A stretch of 64,000 nt of DNA from Nonomuraea turcica (GCF_030718205.1 NZ_JAUZQF010000001.1:620001-684000); one strand, 5' to 3'. Shown: positions 1-8,116, numbered from the stretch's first letter. Notes: generated by a model not told the origin, from the sequence alone. Made by a program: numbers and translations.

Positions 1-935
1 GACGGGAGCACGAGCGACCCCGCCGGGATGATGTGCCCGGCCAGTTCCACCTCCGTGGTGGTGGTGCGCGGCGGCATCGAGTGCACGATCGACAGCCAGC
101 GCAGCATTTCCTCTACAGCCGGCTCGACCAGGGCGGGATCGTCGCGGAGCAAGGCGAGTTGGTCCGGGTGCCGCAGCAGGGCCAGAGTGCCCAGGCCGAG
201 CATGTTCGAGGTCGTCTCGTGTCCGGCCAACAGCAGTAGGCCGGCGATCCCGATCAGCTCATTGGTGCTCAGTTCGTCGCCGTGCTCGCGGACCAGCATT
301 CCCAGCATGTCCTCGCCGGGGTCGGCCTGCGCTCGGGCGACCAGGCTCGCCATGTACTCGCGGTCCTGCCGTCGTGCCGCGATCCGCTGCTCCTCCGGCA
401 ACGAGATGTCCAGCAGGCGAGCGGAGCGGTCCTGGAACTCGGCGCGGTCGGCGTAGGGCACCCCCAGCAACTCGCTGATCACCAAGGACGGCACCGGCAG
501 CGCGAAATTCGACACCAGATCGGCCGGCTTGCCGGCCCGTTCCATGTCGTTCAGCGCCGCATCCACGATCTCGGTGATCCGCGGCTCCAGCCGGCGCATC
601 CGGCGCACCGTGAACTCCGGGGTCAGCATCCGGCGCAACCGCGTGTGCTCCGGCGGGTCGAGCCCGATCAGGTTCCCGGCCCGCATAGCGGCCAGCTCAT
701 CCTCGCTCACCTGGGTCACGCCAGGTACGCCGACCGCGGTGAAGACATTGCTGAACCGGGCCGAGTCCGACAGCACCTCGCGAACATCCTCGTAGCGAAG
801 AACGAGATACGCGGGCACGCCGAACGGCGTCATCACCTGTATCACGCCCGCACCGTCGCGTGCGCGGGCCAGCTCCTGGACCGGGTCGAACCCGTTGCGC
901 CGCATCTGCAGCGGCAACTCCGGCGCTTCCGTCAT
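1..935 (-). CDS. Cytochrome P450, 3' end outside window
   Basis: Bacterial soluble class I cytochrome P450, a heme monooxygenase needing ferredoxin as electron donor; substrate unknown. The reverse strand reads without a stop from ATG at 935 to the window edge (about 311 residues). It starts MTEAPELPLQMRRNG, carries the I-helix oxygen-activation motif AGHETT (edge-proximal third) and the ExxR motif in EEMLRWL. The heme-cysteine loop would lie beyond the left edge, so completeness cannot be judged. It is divergent from the TetR gene at 1189, with a palindrome between them, suggesting TetR control. It is clearly related to the second P450 at 3690-4895 (for example LPVPSLVIS.LLGVPY in both). Confidence 0.93.
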   Translation of the reverse strand, partial: MTEAPELPLQMRRNGFDPVQELARARDGAGVIQVMTPFGVPAYLVLRYEDVREVLSDSARFSNVFTAVGVPGVTQVSEDELAAMRAGNLIGLDPPEHTRLRRMLTPEFTVRRMRRLEPRITEIVDAALNDMERAGKPADLVSNFALPVPSLVISELLGVPYADRAEFQDRSARLLDISLPEEQRIAARRQDREYMASLVARAQADPGEDMLGMLVREHGDELSTNELIGIAGLLLLAGHETTSNMLGLGTLALLRHPDQLALLRDDPALVEPAVEEMLRWLSIVHSMPPRTTTTEVELAGHIIPAGSLVLP

Positions 936-1128
936 TGTCTGTCCACCCTTTCCCCCGATTGGTGTGAGACCACCATGTCGTTAGGCCGGCATGGCCGTTG
1001 CAGAGGACACGCTGGACACCATCGCTGATCGTCGCGACGGCCCTGCGCCCCTTGGCCTCGTCGCGCCCCCCGGCACGACGTGCGCGCCGCAGTCCACTTG
1101 CACGCTGCCATGTTGCCCAGGCTGCCAT

Positions 1129-1149
1129 TGTTGGCACAATGTGTCAACA
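1129..1149. promoter_or_regulatory. Putative TetR operator between P450 and TetR gene
   Basis: An inverted repeat with 10-bp arms and a single central base, TGTTGgCACA then A then TGTGtCAACA; nine of ten positions pair. It lies between the divergent starts at 935 and 1189, about 40 bp upstream of the TetR start, which is the usual place for a TetR autoregulatory operator. Binding is inferred from symmetry and position only. Confidence 0.5.
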
Positions 1150-1188
1150 TGTTCCTCGTAGGACAGAAATAGCACGAGATAGCATTCG

Positions 1189-1815
1189 GTGGTGGATATG
1201 AACGTGGCCGCCCCGGCCAACATGGCCGAGCGCAAACGCCGGCTCGTGCGCGATGAGCTGACCGAAGCCGCCGTCAAGTTGCTGGCCTATCAGGGATTCG
1301 ACGAGACGACGGTCGACCAGATAGTGGCCGCCGTGGGGATGTCGCGCCGCACGTTCTCCCGCTACTTCGAGTCCAAGGAAGACGTCATCGTCCACATGCT
1401 CGCGGGAGCCGGCGCGCAACTGTGCGCGCAACTGCGCGCCCGGCCCGCCGACGAGTCACCCGCGGCGGCATTGCGTCACGCGCTGTCGGTGTTCACCGCC
1501 ATGATGGTCGACCATCCGGACAAGACACTGCACGTGACCAGGCTGATCCTCGGCACTCCGGCCCTGCTGGCCCGGTTCCTGGAACGGCAGTCGCACTGGC
1601 AGGCCGAGATGACGACGATCCTGGCCGAACGCACCGGCCTCGCCCCGGACACCGACCTGCGGCCGACGCTGGCCGCCGGTGTCGCACTCACCGCGTTCAA
1701 CGCCGCGCTGCGTCGCTGGGCAGACGGCGACGGCACCGCGGACATGGACGAACTGGTCGATGAGGCTTTCACCGCCATTACGCCGGCACTCGACCTCGCC
1801 ACCGACGTGAACTGA
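1189..1815 (+). CDS. TetR-family transcriptional regulator
   Basis: DNA-binding repressor of TetR type, 208 residues or 205 if the ATG at 1198 is used (GTG at 1189 and 1192 are alternatives; no clear Shine-Dalgarno decides). The N-terminal helix-turn-helix is visible around residues 20-65 (DELTEAAVKLLAYQGF, TTVDQIVAAVGMSRRTFSRYF, SKEDVI). The C-terminal half is a ligand-binding helical domain with no close recognisable subtype. It is divergent from the P450 at 1-935 and probably represses it and itself through the palindrome at 1129-1149. Confidence 0.9.
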   Translation: MVDMNVAAPANMAERKRRLVRDELTEAAVKLLAYQGFDETTVDQIVAAVGMSRRTFSRYFESKEDVIVHMLAGAGAQLCAQLRARPADESPAAALRHALSVFTAMMVDHPDKTLHVTRLILGTPALLARFLERQSHWQAEMTTILAERTGLAPDTDLRPTLAAGVALTAFNAALRRWADGDGTADMDELVDEAFTAITPALDLATDVN

Positions 1816-1900
1816 CCCCCGAACCCCAGCTCCTGCCGATAGAAGGCGGTGTCGGCAATCGCCGACTCCCACGCGCGCACGACACGAGAGGCCCAGCACA

Positions 1901-2605
1901 ATGGTCAACCGCGACGCCGTCTCACTCGACGACCCGGTCGGTGAGTCGCTCCGCGGCCACCACACACATCTGGCCCGCCGGCTCGGCCAGGCGGCCGGTT
2001 ACCTCCCGGAAGTCGCAACCTTCTCCACGGTATCCGCCGACCCAGACGCGGCAGAGTGGGCCGATCTCGCTCGTTTGCTCGGTCACGGCAAGCTCGCCGA
2101 TCTGTTCAGCTGCCCGGCGACCCCGCCTGCGGACTGGGAGCCGATCTTCACCCTCGACGGCCTTCAAATGATCGGTCCCGCCGGCGGCCACCCCGGTCAC
2201 GTTGATGCCGAGCCAGAGACGGGGGTGGTCGAACTGGGCGTCGACGACGTGCCTGAGATGCTCGAGCTCGCTGCGCGGACCCAACCAGGACCGTTCTGGT
2301 CCCGCACTCACGAACTCGGCACCTATCTCGGCGTACGCGACAACGGCACATTGGTGGCAATGGCCGGCGAACGGCTCCGGCCTCCGGGATGGACCGAGAT
2401 CAGCGCTGTCTGCACCGCTCCCGAGGCACGTGGGAGAGGCCATGCCGCCCGCCTGGTCAGTGTGCTCGCCGCGCGCATCGCGGCTCGGAGCGAACGTCCC
2501 TTCCTGCACGTCGCTGAGGCGAACACCGGCGCGATCGCCCTCTACGAGCGGCTCGGCTTCGAGGCTCGGAAACACGTGACCTTTCGCGGGTTCCGCACTC
2601 CGTGA
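1901..2605 (+). CDS. GNAT-family N-acetyltransferase
   Basis: Acetyl-CoA-dependent acetyltransferase, 234 residues. The N-terminal half (about 1-130) resembles no domain I can name. The C-terminal half carries the GNAT fold with acetyl-CoA motif A (VCTAPEARGRGHAARLV, near residues 170-186) and a C-terminal NTGAIALYERLGF segment typical of FR47-like members. GAGAGG precedes the ATG. Acceptor substrate unknown. It stands alone after the TetR gene. Confidence 0.85.
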   Translation: MVNRDAVSLDDPVGESLRGHHTHLARRLGQAAGYLPEVATFSTVSADPDAAEWADLARLLGHGKLADLFSCPATPPADWEPIFTLDGLQMIGPAGGHPGHVDAEPETGVVELGVDDVPEMLELAARTQPGPFWSRTHELGTYLGVRDNGTLVAMAGERLRPPGWTEISAVCTAPEARGRGHAARLVSVLAARIAARSERPFLHVAEANTGAIALYERLGFEARKHVTFRGFRTP

Positions 2606-2700
2606 TGGCCTCAGGCCCTCGGCTTTGAGCCTCGAGGCGCCGATCAGTCGAGCGGGAGATGGAGCTCGGATCGTAGCGATCGGCCGCCATGCAGCGCTCA

Positions 2701-3078
2701 TTAACGAGTGCGACCGTACATGAGTCGGCACCGGCCGGCCTGGCAGTCCTGAAGGCTTTCCAGGGCGGCGTGGCGGGCTCTGGTCAGTTCGGCGATCTTG
2801 GTGTCGATCCGGTCCACCACTGCCTCCAGCCGCCAGCGCTCGCTGTCGCAGGTGGCGCCGCCCTGGTCGTGGGCGGTCAGGGCGTCGACGACCTCGTCCA
2901 AGGTGAAGCCCAGTTCCTGCAGGGTCTTGGCCATCTGGATGCGTTCCACCGCGGCGGCGGTGAAGATGCGATATCCCGAGGGTCGGCGCTCGGCGGCGGG
3001 GAGGATGCCACGCCGCTCGTAGAAGCGGACCGTGTCCACGCTGACCCCGGCCTCCTGCGCGACCTGTCCGATTTTCAC
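2701..3078 (-). CDS. MerR-family (heavy-metal type) regulator
   Basis: MerR-type activator, 125 residues. The N-terminal winged helix is clear (MKIGQVAQEAGVSVDTVRFYERRGIL, then RRPSGYR), followed by a dimerisation helix. Cysteines at 77, 112 and 117 (ATCDSE and DCQAGRC) sit where MerR/ZntR/CueR-like proteins place their metal ligands, so a soft-metal inducer is plausible. It is divergent from the gene at 3178, with a palindromic promoter between. Inducer identity is inferred, not shown. Confidence 0.88.
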   Translation of the reverse strand: MKIGQVAQEAGVSVDTVRFYERRGILPAAERRPSGYRIFTAAAVERIQMAKTLQELGFTLDEVVDALTAHDQGGATCDSERWRLEAVVDRIDTKIAELTRARHAALESLQDCQAGRCRLMYGRTR

Positions 3079-3091
3079 GGCACCTCACCTC

Positions 3092-3123
3092 TTGACTCTG
3101 GACTTAAGTCCAGACTCTATGGT
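3092..3123 (+). promoter_or_regulatory. MerR-type promoter with 18-bp palindrome
   Basis: A -35 hexamer TTGACT (3092-3097) is followed by the perfect palindrome TCTGGACTTAAGTCCAGA (3097-3114) and a -10-like CTATGG/TATGGT at about 3117-3123. The 19-20 bp spacer filled by a dyad is the hallmark of promoters that MerR proteins activate by DNA distortion. It points to the gene at 3178, in the gap between it and the merR-like gene. Confidence 0.75.
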
Positions 3124-3177
3124 TTGAGTGATGGCGCAGCAAGAGCGCCTGAAACCCGCCGAGAAGGAGGCTCCGCC

Positions 3178-3606
3178 GTGGACATCCCACCCGCTTCCAC
3201 GCCCATCGTGTGCGACATGACCACTGCCCTCGACACCGCCCAGCAGCGCCTGGACGAATACCGGCACCTGTTCGGCCGGCATCTCGTGAGCCGCGAGAAG
3301 ACCAGCCAGGGCATCCGCTTCCGCCTGCGCGCCGAGCCTGGCGTGGTGGCGTGGGTGCGGGATCTGGCCACGCGGGAGAAGGCCTGCTGCGCGTTCTTCG
3401 CCTTCGACGTCACCGTCGAGGGCGAGACGGTGATCTGGGACTGCGCGGTCAGTGATAACGACACCGCCCGCGCCATCCTTGAGGAGTACTACCACCTGCC
3501 CGACACCGCCCCTCAAAGCCTCGACGAGCTGGAGAAGCGCCTGGCCACCAAGGGCCTGCACTTCATCGCCGACCCGGCCGACCCCCTCCGCTATACGGTC
3601 GGTTGA
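3178..3606 (+). CDS. Small protein of unknown function with EKACCAFFAF motif, MerR-linked
   Basis: 142-residue protein starting at GTG 3178, chosen because AGGAGG sits 7 bp upstream; the reading frame is open further upstream but would run through the promoter. It has an N-terminal VCDMTTAL segment with a lone Cys, and a central ATREKACCAFFAFDV motif followed by EGETVIWDCAVSD. The vicinal CC pair plus flanking Cys suggests thiol or metal binding. No enzyme family is recognised. Position directly behind the MerR-type promoter implies that it is the regulator's target. Confidence 0.75.
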   Translation: MDIPPASTPIVCDMTTALDTAQQRLDEYRHLFGRHLVSREKTSQGIRFRLRAEPGVVAWVRDLATREKACCAFFAFDVTVEGETVIWDCAVSDNDTARAILEEYYHLPDTAPQSLDELEKRLATKGLHFIADPADPLRYTVG

Positions 3607-3628
3607 CCCCCGGCACACCGGCGGACCG

Positions 3629-3664
3629 AGCCCCGCTGCCCGCGCAAAGGTCGGTGGCGGGGCT
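3629..3664. terminator. Possible bidirectional terminator
   Basis: Inverted repeat AGCCCCGC (3629-3636) and GCGGGGCT (3657-3664) with a 20-nt loop, lying between the convergent ends at 3606 and 3690. No U-tract, as is common in actinomycetes. Confidence 0.4.
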
Positions 3665-3689
3665 TGCGCGCCGGGATGCGTTGTCCTGG

Positions 3690-4895
3690 CTACTCCCAGG
3701 TGACCGGCAGTTCGTGGACGCCGTAGATGCTCATGTCGTTGCGGAACCGGATCTGCTCCAGTGGCACGGCGAGCCGCAGGTTCGGCAGACGGCGCAGCAG
3801 CGTGGGCAGCGCGATCTCCAGTTCGGCGCGGGCGAGTGTCTGTCCGAGGCACTGGTGGACGCCGTAGCCGAAGGCCATGTGCGCGCGCGTGTTGCGGTCG
3901 ATGTCGAGGGTGTCGGGGTTGTCGAGGAAGGCCGGGTCGCGGTTGGCGGCGGGCAGATTCATGATCAGCCCTTCGCCGGCGCGGACGAGGGTGCCGCCGA
4001 TCTCGGTGTCCTCTGTGGCCACCCGGGCGACGAGGCTGTGCACGATCGTCAGGTACCGCAACAGCTCCTCGACCGCGCCTGAGACCACCCTGGGGTCGTC
4101 GGTGTCGCGGAGGCGGGCCAAGGTGTCCGGGTTCTCCAGCAGGGCCAGGGTGCCGAGGCCGATCATGTTGGCGGTGGTCTCGTGGCCGGCACTGAGCAGG
4201 ATGAAGCTGTTCATCGCGATGGTCTCGCGGGTCAGCTGCCCGGTCGGGAGATACTCCTGGATGAGGCGGCTGATCAGGGCATCGTCCGGCTCGGCTTCCT
4301 TGCGGGCCACGAGCTCGTACAGGTAGCCGAAGATCTTCCCGTTGGCCTGCTGCTTCTCCTCCTCGGTGGCGGTACGGCTCATCAGGACACCGGTGATCTC
4401 CTGGAAGAAGGCGTGGTCGGAGTACGGCACGCCGAGCAGCAGGGAGATCACCAGGGACGGGACGGGCAGCGCGTAGGCCTGGACCAGGTCCGCGGTGCCG
4501 CCGCCGGCGACCATCGTGTCGATGAACGCGTTCGCCATCTTCTCGATCTCGGGCCGCAGCGCGTTGACCCGCTTGACCGTGAAGTCCTTGGTCAGCATCC
4601 GCCGCAGCACGGCGTGCTCGGGGTCGTCCATGCGGGGAAAGATCTTGGGCATGGTGTCGCCGTGGTGTGCCGCGCTGCCCTGCTGTGCGGCGACCTCCGC
4701 GCTGATCCGCGGGTCGGTCATCGCCACCTTGATGTCCTCGTACCGGCTCACCGCCCAGACCGTGTGGCCTTGCCAGTTCACCTGCCGCAAACCGCCGGTC
4801 GTACGCCACTGCGTGTACTCGGGGGCGGGGTCGAAGGGGCAGCGAGGGTCCCGGTCGCCCGGGAAGGCCGGGAGTTCGGTGTCAGAGGTGGTCAT
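3690..4895 (-). CDS. Cytochrome P450
   Basis: Complete 401-residue bacterial class I P450. It shows the I-helix LLSAGHETTANM, the ExxR motif within EELLRYL, and the heme loop FGYGVHQCLGQTLARAELE with Cys ligand. The ATG at 4895 has an AGGAGG ribosome site 6 bp upstream; the longer open frame to 5015 lacks support. It lies downstream of a ferredoxin gene (5034-5231) on the same strand and is presumably reduced by it. Control is likely by the divergent TetR at 5332. Substrate cannot be told from sequence. Confidence 0.95.
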   Translation of the reverse strand: MTTSDTELPAFPGDRDPRCPFDPAPEYTQWRTTGGLRQVNWQGHTVWAVSRYEDIKVAMTDPRISAEVAAQQGSAAHHGDTMPKIFPRMDDPEHAVLRRMLTKDFTVKRVNALRPEIEKMANAFIDTMVAGGGTADLVQAYALPVPSLVISLLLGVPYSDHAFFQEITGVLMSRTATEEEKQQANGKIFGYLYELVARKEAEPDDALISRLIQEYLPTGQLTRETIAMNSFILLSAGHETTANMIGLGTLALLENPDTLARLRDTDDPRVVSGAVEELLRYLTIVHSLVARVATEDTEIGGTLVRAGEGLIMNLPAANRDPAFLDNPDTLDIDRNTRAHMAFGYGVHQCLGQTLARAELEIALPTLLRRLPNLRLAVPLEQIRFRNDMSIYGVHELPVTWE

Positions 4896-4898
4896 GGA

Positions 4899-5037
4899 AT
4901 CCTCCTGGAGGGTTGGGCGGCGGTGAGTACGGTGCCCCACGGCGAGCCGGTGGCGATGAGGGTGCGCCAGGTGCACAGAACTTTGGGGGACTGGCCTGCG
5001 GCGAGCGCGCCGCACCGACGATCACCATCCGGTTCAT
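4899..5037 (-). pseudogene. Vestige of a ferredoxin reductase gene (putative)
   Basis: An ATG at 5037 overlaps the ferredoxin stop by 4 bp (ATGA), the usual coupling of ferredoxin and reductase genes. It encodes MNRMVIVGAA, which looks like the start of an NAD(P)H/FAD reductase (the beta strand leading into a GxGxxG-type loop). After about 10 residues the similarity is lost and the frame runs proline-rich into the P450 start. I infer that an internal deletion removed the reductase and left its translation start. It could also be chance; only ten residues support it. Confidence 0.35.
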
Positions 5038-5231
5038 GACTCGGCCAGGTGGATGGCCGAAGCGGGGCAGACCATGGCCGCTTCGCGGACGGCGTCGTGG
5101 TGTTCCGGTGCGGGTGTCTCGTCGAGGAGGACCACGACGCCGTCCTCGTCGCGCTGGTCGAAGACCTCCGGCGCGAGCAGCACACACTGCCCCGCGGCAA
5201 CGCACTTGTCGGTTTCGACGCTGAGCTTCAT
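5034..5231 (-). CDS. Ferredoxin (3Fe-4S/4Fe-4S single-cluster type)
   Basis: 65-residue electron carrier for the adjacent P450. Cluster ligands are in DKCVAAGQCVLLAP and MVCPASAIHL; spacing C-x5-C-x(n)-CP fits the short actinobacterial P450 ferredoxins with a 3Fe-4S cluster. Start at ATG 5231 is chosen for the GGAGAT site just upstream and the standard MKLSVETDKC opening; a longer frame to 5261 would cover the operator. Probably co-transcribed with the P450 at 3690-4895. Confidence 0.92.
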   Translation of the reverse strand: MKLSVETDKCVAAGQCVLLAPEVFDQRDEDGVVVLLDETPAPEHHDAVREAAMVCPASAIHLAES

Positions 5232-5255
5232 CGGATCTCCTCGCACGACAAGATC

Positions 5256-5314
5256 TTGCATGTGACTGCAAATTCCCCTGAGGCGAAGCTAGCATAAGTT
5301 GCACTCGACTGCAG
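5256..5314. promoter_or_regulatory. Two TTGCA-N6-TGCAA operators in divergent promoter
   Basis: Perfect inverted repeat TTGCA TGTGAC TGCAA at 5256-5271 and near-perfect TTGCA CTCGAC TGCAG at 5299-5314, centred 43 bp apart (about four helical turns), in the gap between the ferredoxin (start 5231) and TetR (start 5332). These are good candidates for binding sites of the TetR regulator. Confidence 0.65.
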
Positions 5315-5331
5315 ATTGATACGCTGTTGCG

Positions 5332-5961
5332 ATGGTCACCGACCCTGAGCGCCGCTTGCGCGCTGACGCGGCGCGCAACGCCGAGCGCATTCTGCGCACC
5401 GCACGGGCGGCCTTCGCCGACCTCGGCCCGGATGTGCAGCTCGAGGAGATCGCCCGCCGCGCCGACGTGCGCATCAGGACGCTGTACAACCATTTCCCCA
5501 ACAAGGCGGACCTGGTCCGGGCCGCCCTCGACCAGAGCATCACGGAGGACCTCGCACCTGCCGCCGAACGCGCACTCGCCGACGATGACCCGCTGCACGG
5601 GCTCCTCAGCCTGATCGAAGCCGCGATGGGATTGGCGGCACGCGAGCTGAACACCCTGGCCGCCGCACGCAACGCCGGCACCCTGACCGCAGAGGTCTAC
5701 ACCCCGTTCTACGAGTCTCTGATCCTGCTCGCCCAACGCGCACAGGACGCCGGCCTGCTCCGCGCCGACCTCGTCCCCGACGACCTGCCCAGGATCATGG
5801 CCATGCTGACCAGCACGCTGTGGACCATGGACCCCAGCACCGACGGCTGGCGCCGCTACCTGGCGCTCATGTTCGAGGGGCTGACCCCCGCCGCGGCCAA
5901 CCCCCTCCCGTCGCCGGTCACCCTGTTGAAGGGGCAACGGACGGGCGGCTGGTCGCTCTGA
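5332..5961 (+). CDS. TetR-family regulator of the P450-ferredoxin operon
   Basis: 209-residue TetR-type repressor. N-terminal DNA-binding domain at about residues 10-60 (NAERILRTARAAFADLG, LEEIARRADVRIRTLYNHFPNKADLV). The C-terminal region is helical and matches the type common beside P450 and MFS genes. Divergent from ferredoxin-P450, with two matching palindromes between the starts, so it very likely represses that operon and itself. Confidence 0.9.
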   Translation: MVTDPERRLRADAARNAERILRTARAAFADLGPDVQLEEIARRADVRIRTLYNHFPNKADLVRAALDQSITEDLAPAAERALADDDPLHGLLSLIEAAMGLAARELNTLAAARNAGTLTAEVYTPFYESLILLAQRAQDAGLLRADLVPDDLPRIMAMLTSTLWTMDPSTDGWRRYLALMFEGLTPAAANPLPSPVTLLKGQRTGGWSL

Positions 5962-6301
5962 TCCCAGGACGGCTCTGACCTGACCGCCTGCGAGGCCTTC
6001 CTCAAGGGTGTCACCTCGCGCTTCACCATGAAGGCCGTCCAAGGACCCACAGGCCCGGAGCTCGTGAGGAGTCGGTGTAACGGCCATACCGGCCGTACCA
6101 GTAGCTCCGCTGGTTCCCCCGATCACGGGCTGACTCCGGACTTGCCGACCTGGTCGTGCCGTTCACTGTCACCGGCAGCACCGCCGACCACACGTTGCCG
6201 TGTCAGCGGCCGCGTCAGGACGGCAACGGCCCGGTATCAGAGCGGTCGGCGATGGTGGATGTCATCAACGGTTCGTAACAGATTTGAAGGAGCACACCAC
6301 C
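5962..6301. other. Intergenic region without a gene
   Basis: 340 bp between the TetR stop and the first small paralogue. I see no convincing ORF. Its right part carries the first copy of the repeated element (6200-6274) and a Shine-Dalgarno AAGGAG at 6287-6292. Confidence 0.6.
6200..6274 (+). repeat. Repeated upstream element, copy 1
   Basis: About 75 bp, closely repeated at 12892-12965 and 16009-16083. It begins with spaced GTCAG direct repeats (GTGTCAGCGGCCGCGTCAG), then a GGCAACGGCC block and the TATCAGAGCGGTCGG block, and ends with AACGGTTC. It lies just upstream of the small paralogue at 6302. Copy 2 has an in-frame stop where the others are open, so it is probably not coding; a shared promoter or regulator site is the likely role. 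Confidence 0.6.
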
Positions 6302-6709
6302 ATGTCCGTCACCCTGACCGACCAGGACAAGACCACCCTGCGCACCGCCGCCTACGGCGCCGTCACGCTGCTGTCCGCCGCCGGAGCCGCCGGCTCGCCC
6401 CACAAGATCGCCACCGCCGGCTCCATCGCCCTGGCTTCGGCGACCGGCCTGGTCGGGCACGTGCTCGCCGCCAAGACCAAGGACATCAACCTGTACGGCA
6501 AGTCGGTGGCCGAACTGGCCGACCACGTGCTGCCGGCCCTGACTGCAGCCATGAGCCTGCTCAAGAAGCAGGATCCGGCAGAGGCCGACAACTTCCGCAA
6601 CACCGTCCTCGTCGCCATCGAAGCAGCCGCCCGGACCCACCAGGGCGAGCCCAGTCCCACTATGGCCGACATGATCCGCAAGATCACCGAAGCCCTCGAC
6701 GCTGCTTGA
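6302..6709 (+). CDS. Small paralogous protein, copy 1 (unknown function)
   Basis: 135 residues, helical, moderately hydrophobic, no signal peptide and no Cys. Signature blocks shared by all four copies in this window: DQDK.TLR.AAYGAV at the N-terminus, GSIALASATGLVGHVLA, KSVAELADHVLPALTAAM, DPAEADNFRNTVLVAIEAA and a C-terminal ITEALDAA. ATG 6302 has AAGGAG 9 bp upstream. It is followed 72 bp later by a serine hydrolase on the same strand. The same two modules are fused at 9584-11149, which argues that they work together. Function unknown. Confidence 0.8.
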   Translation: MSVTLTDQDKTTLRTAAYGAVTLLSAAGAAGSPHKIATAGSIALASATGLVGHVLAAKTKDINLYGKSVAELADHVLPALTAAMSLLKKQDPAEADNFRNTVLVAIEAAARTHQGEPSPTMADMIRKITEALDAA

Positions 6710-6781
6710 GGGACCCCATCCCTGTTGACCACGAATTGCTCGGCGAGCCATTCGCCTGAGCGCCACTAGAGACGAGGAACA

Positions 6782-8098
6782 ATGAAAACCCAATCCCCAC
6801 CAGTGATCACGGCGACGGGGCTGCGTATCTACGGCGTGCACCAGCGCCCGGTCATCCGCGGCAAGGTCTTCCGGCGAGCGGCGGTCACGGCGCTGGCGGC
6901 CGCGCTGCTGGCCGGGACGGCCACCCCCGCGGTGGCCGCCGCCGACAGCAGGGTGGCCGTGCTGAAGGCCGCTGCCGACAGCAACGCGGCTGTGCTGAAG
7001 GCCGCTGACGGGCAGGATCGTCCGGAGCTGCGGGAGGCCATGCAGGCGTTCGTCGATGCCGGTTTCGCCGGGGTGCAGGTGCGCGTGCACGATGAGCAGG
7101 GCGAGTGGGTCGGCAGCGCCGGGGTGCGCAAGCTGGGCCAGAGCGTCAAGCCGCCGACCAACGGGCGGTTCTGGGCGGGCAGCGTCAGCAAGACCTTCAC
7201 CGCGACTTTGGTGTTACAGCTGGTGGCCGAGGGCAAGATCGGGCTGGATACCCCGGTGGCCGGCTATCTGCCCGAGTTCGGGCTGGACCGGCGGATCACG
7301 GTGCGGATGCTGCTGCAGCACACCAGCGGCTTGTTCAACTACACCGGCGAATACTACGACAACGGGACGGTCGTGCCGGGAATCCCCGCCACCGGCGACG
7401 AGTGGCTGAACAACCGGTTCCGCAGCTACCAGCCAGAAGAGCTGATCCGGCTGGCGTTGTCCAAGCCGCCGCGGTTCGAGCCGGGCACGGGCCAGAACTA
7501 CGCCAACACCAACTACACGCTGGCTTTGCTGCTGATCGAGAAGGTCTCCGGCCGCTCCTACGCCGAGGAGATGCAGCGGCGGATCCTGCGGCCGCTCGGG
7601 CTGAAGGGCACCATGGCGGCGGGCAACCGGACGCAGCTCCCTGGGCCGCACGCGCACGGCTATTACCGCTACAGGGACGCCGCCGGCCAGCAGAAGGTGG
7701 TCGACATCAGCCGCCAGAACCTCTCCCTGCTGGCCGGCGCCGGTGACCTGATCTCGACCACCCAGGATCTCCACACGTTCATCTCCGCACTCAATGGCGG
7801 CAAGCTCCTGCCGGCCAACCTGCTGGCCGAGATGCGCAAGCCACACCCGAAGATGGGCTACGGCCTCGGGCTGTTCGTGCAGGACCTGGGCCCGAACTGC
7901 GGCACCGTCTACCAGCACAACGGCAGCCCCCCGCACGGCTATGGGGCGCTGATGTACAGCTCGCCCGACGGCAGGACGACTGTGACGGGCTCGGTGACCT
8001 GGGTGGACGAGGCCACAAGGGGCCCGGCAGCGGGATTCGAGAAGCTGCTGGGCAGGCTCGTCAAGGAGGTGTTCTGCGACGGGCAGACCGCGGGCTGA
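6782..8098 (+). CDS. Secreted serine hydrolase, beta-lactamase/DD-carboxypeptidase family
   Basis: 438 residues. A signal peptide is visible at about residues 26-53 (RGKVFRRAAVTALAAALLAG then a TPAVAAA cleavage region). The catalytic domain has the class C/R61-type motifs: SVSK (Ser134, Lys137), YAN (240-242) and HNG (379-381). Related proteins cleave D-Ala-D-Ala peptides or act as esterases or D-aminopeptidases; the true substrate is not readable here. It follows the small paralogue copy 1 and is about 60% identical by eye to the hydrolase half of the protein at 9584. Confidence 0.9.
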   Translation: MKTQSPPVITATGLRIYGVHQRPVIRGKVFRRAAVTALAAALLAGTATPAVAAADSRVAVLKAAADSNAAVLKAADGQDRPELREAMQAFVDAGFAGVQVRVHDEQGEWVGSAGVRKLGQSVKPPTNGRFWAGSVSKTFTATLVLQLVAEGKIGLDTPVAGYLPEFGLDRRITVRMLLQHTSGLFNYTGEYYDNGTVVPGIPATGDEWLNNRFRSYQPEELIRLALSKPPRFEPGTGQNYANTNYTLALLLIEKVSGRSYAEEMQRRILRPLGLKGTMAAGNRTQLPGPHAHGYYRYRDAAGQQKVVDISRQNLSLLAGAGDLISTTQDLHTFISALNGGKLLPANLLAEMRKPHPKMGYGLGLFVQDLGPNCGTVYQHNGSPPHGYGALMYSSPDGRTTVTGSVTWVDEATRGPAAGFEKLLGRLVKEVFCDGQTAG

Positions 8099-8116
8099 CG
8101 GGTCGAGCCGGTCGCG

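Noticed and set aside
697..1137. Open frame antisense across the P450 start
   Set aside because: It is the other reading of the P450 5' end and the intergenic region, with no domain and no ribosome site.
1922..3088. 388-codon minus-strand frame over the acetyltransferase and MerR genes
   Set aside because: High-GC shadow of a real GNAT gene on the plus strand; composition is Arg/Gly/Pro-rich and lacks motifs.
3085..4809. 574-codon minus-strand frame parallel to the P450
   Set aside because: Out-of-frame reading of the P450 (R/P/H-rich); the P450 frame has all catalytic motifs.
6200..6301. Possible N-terminal extension of the first small paralogue through the repeat element
   Set aside because: Copy 2 of the repeat has a stop in the same frame, and a strong ribosome site precedes ATG 6302.
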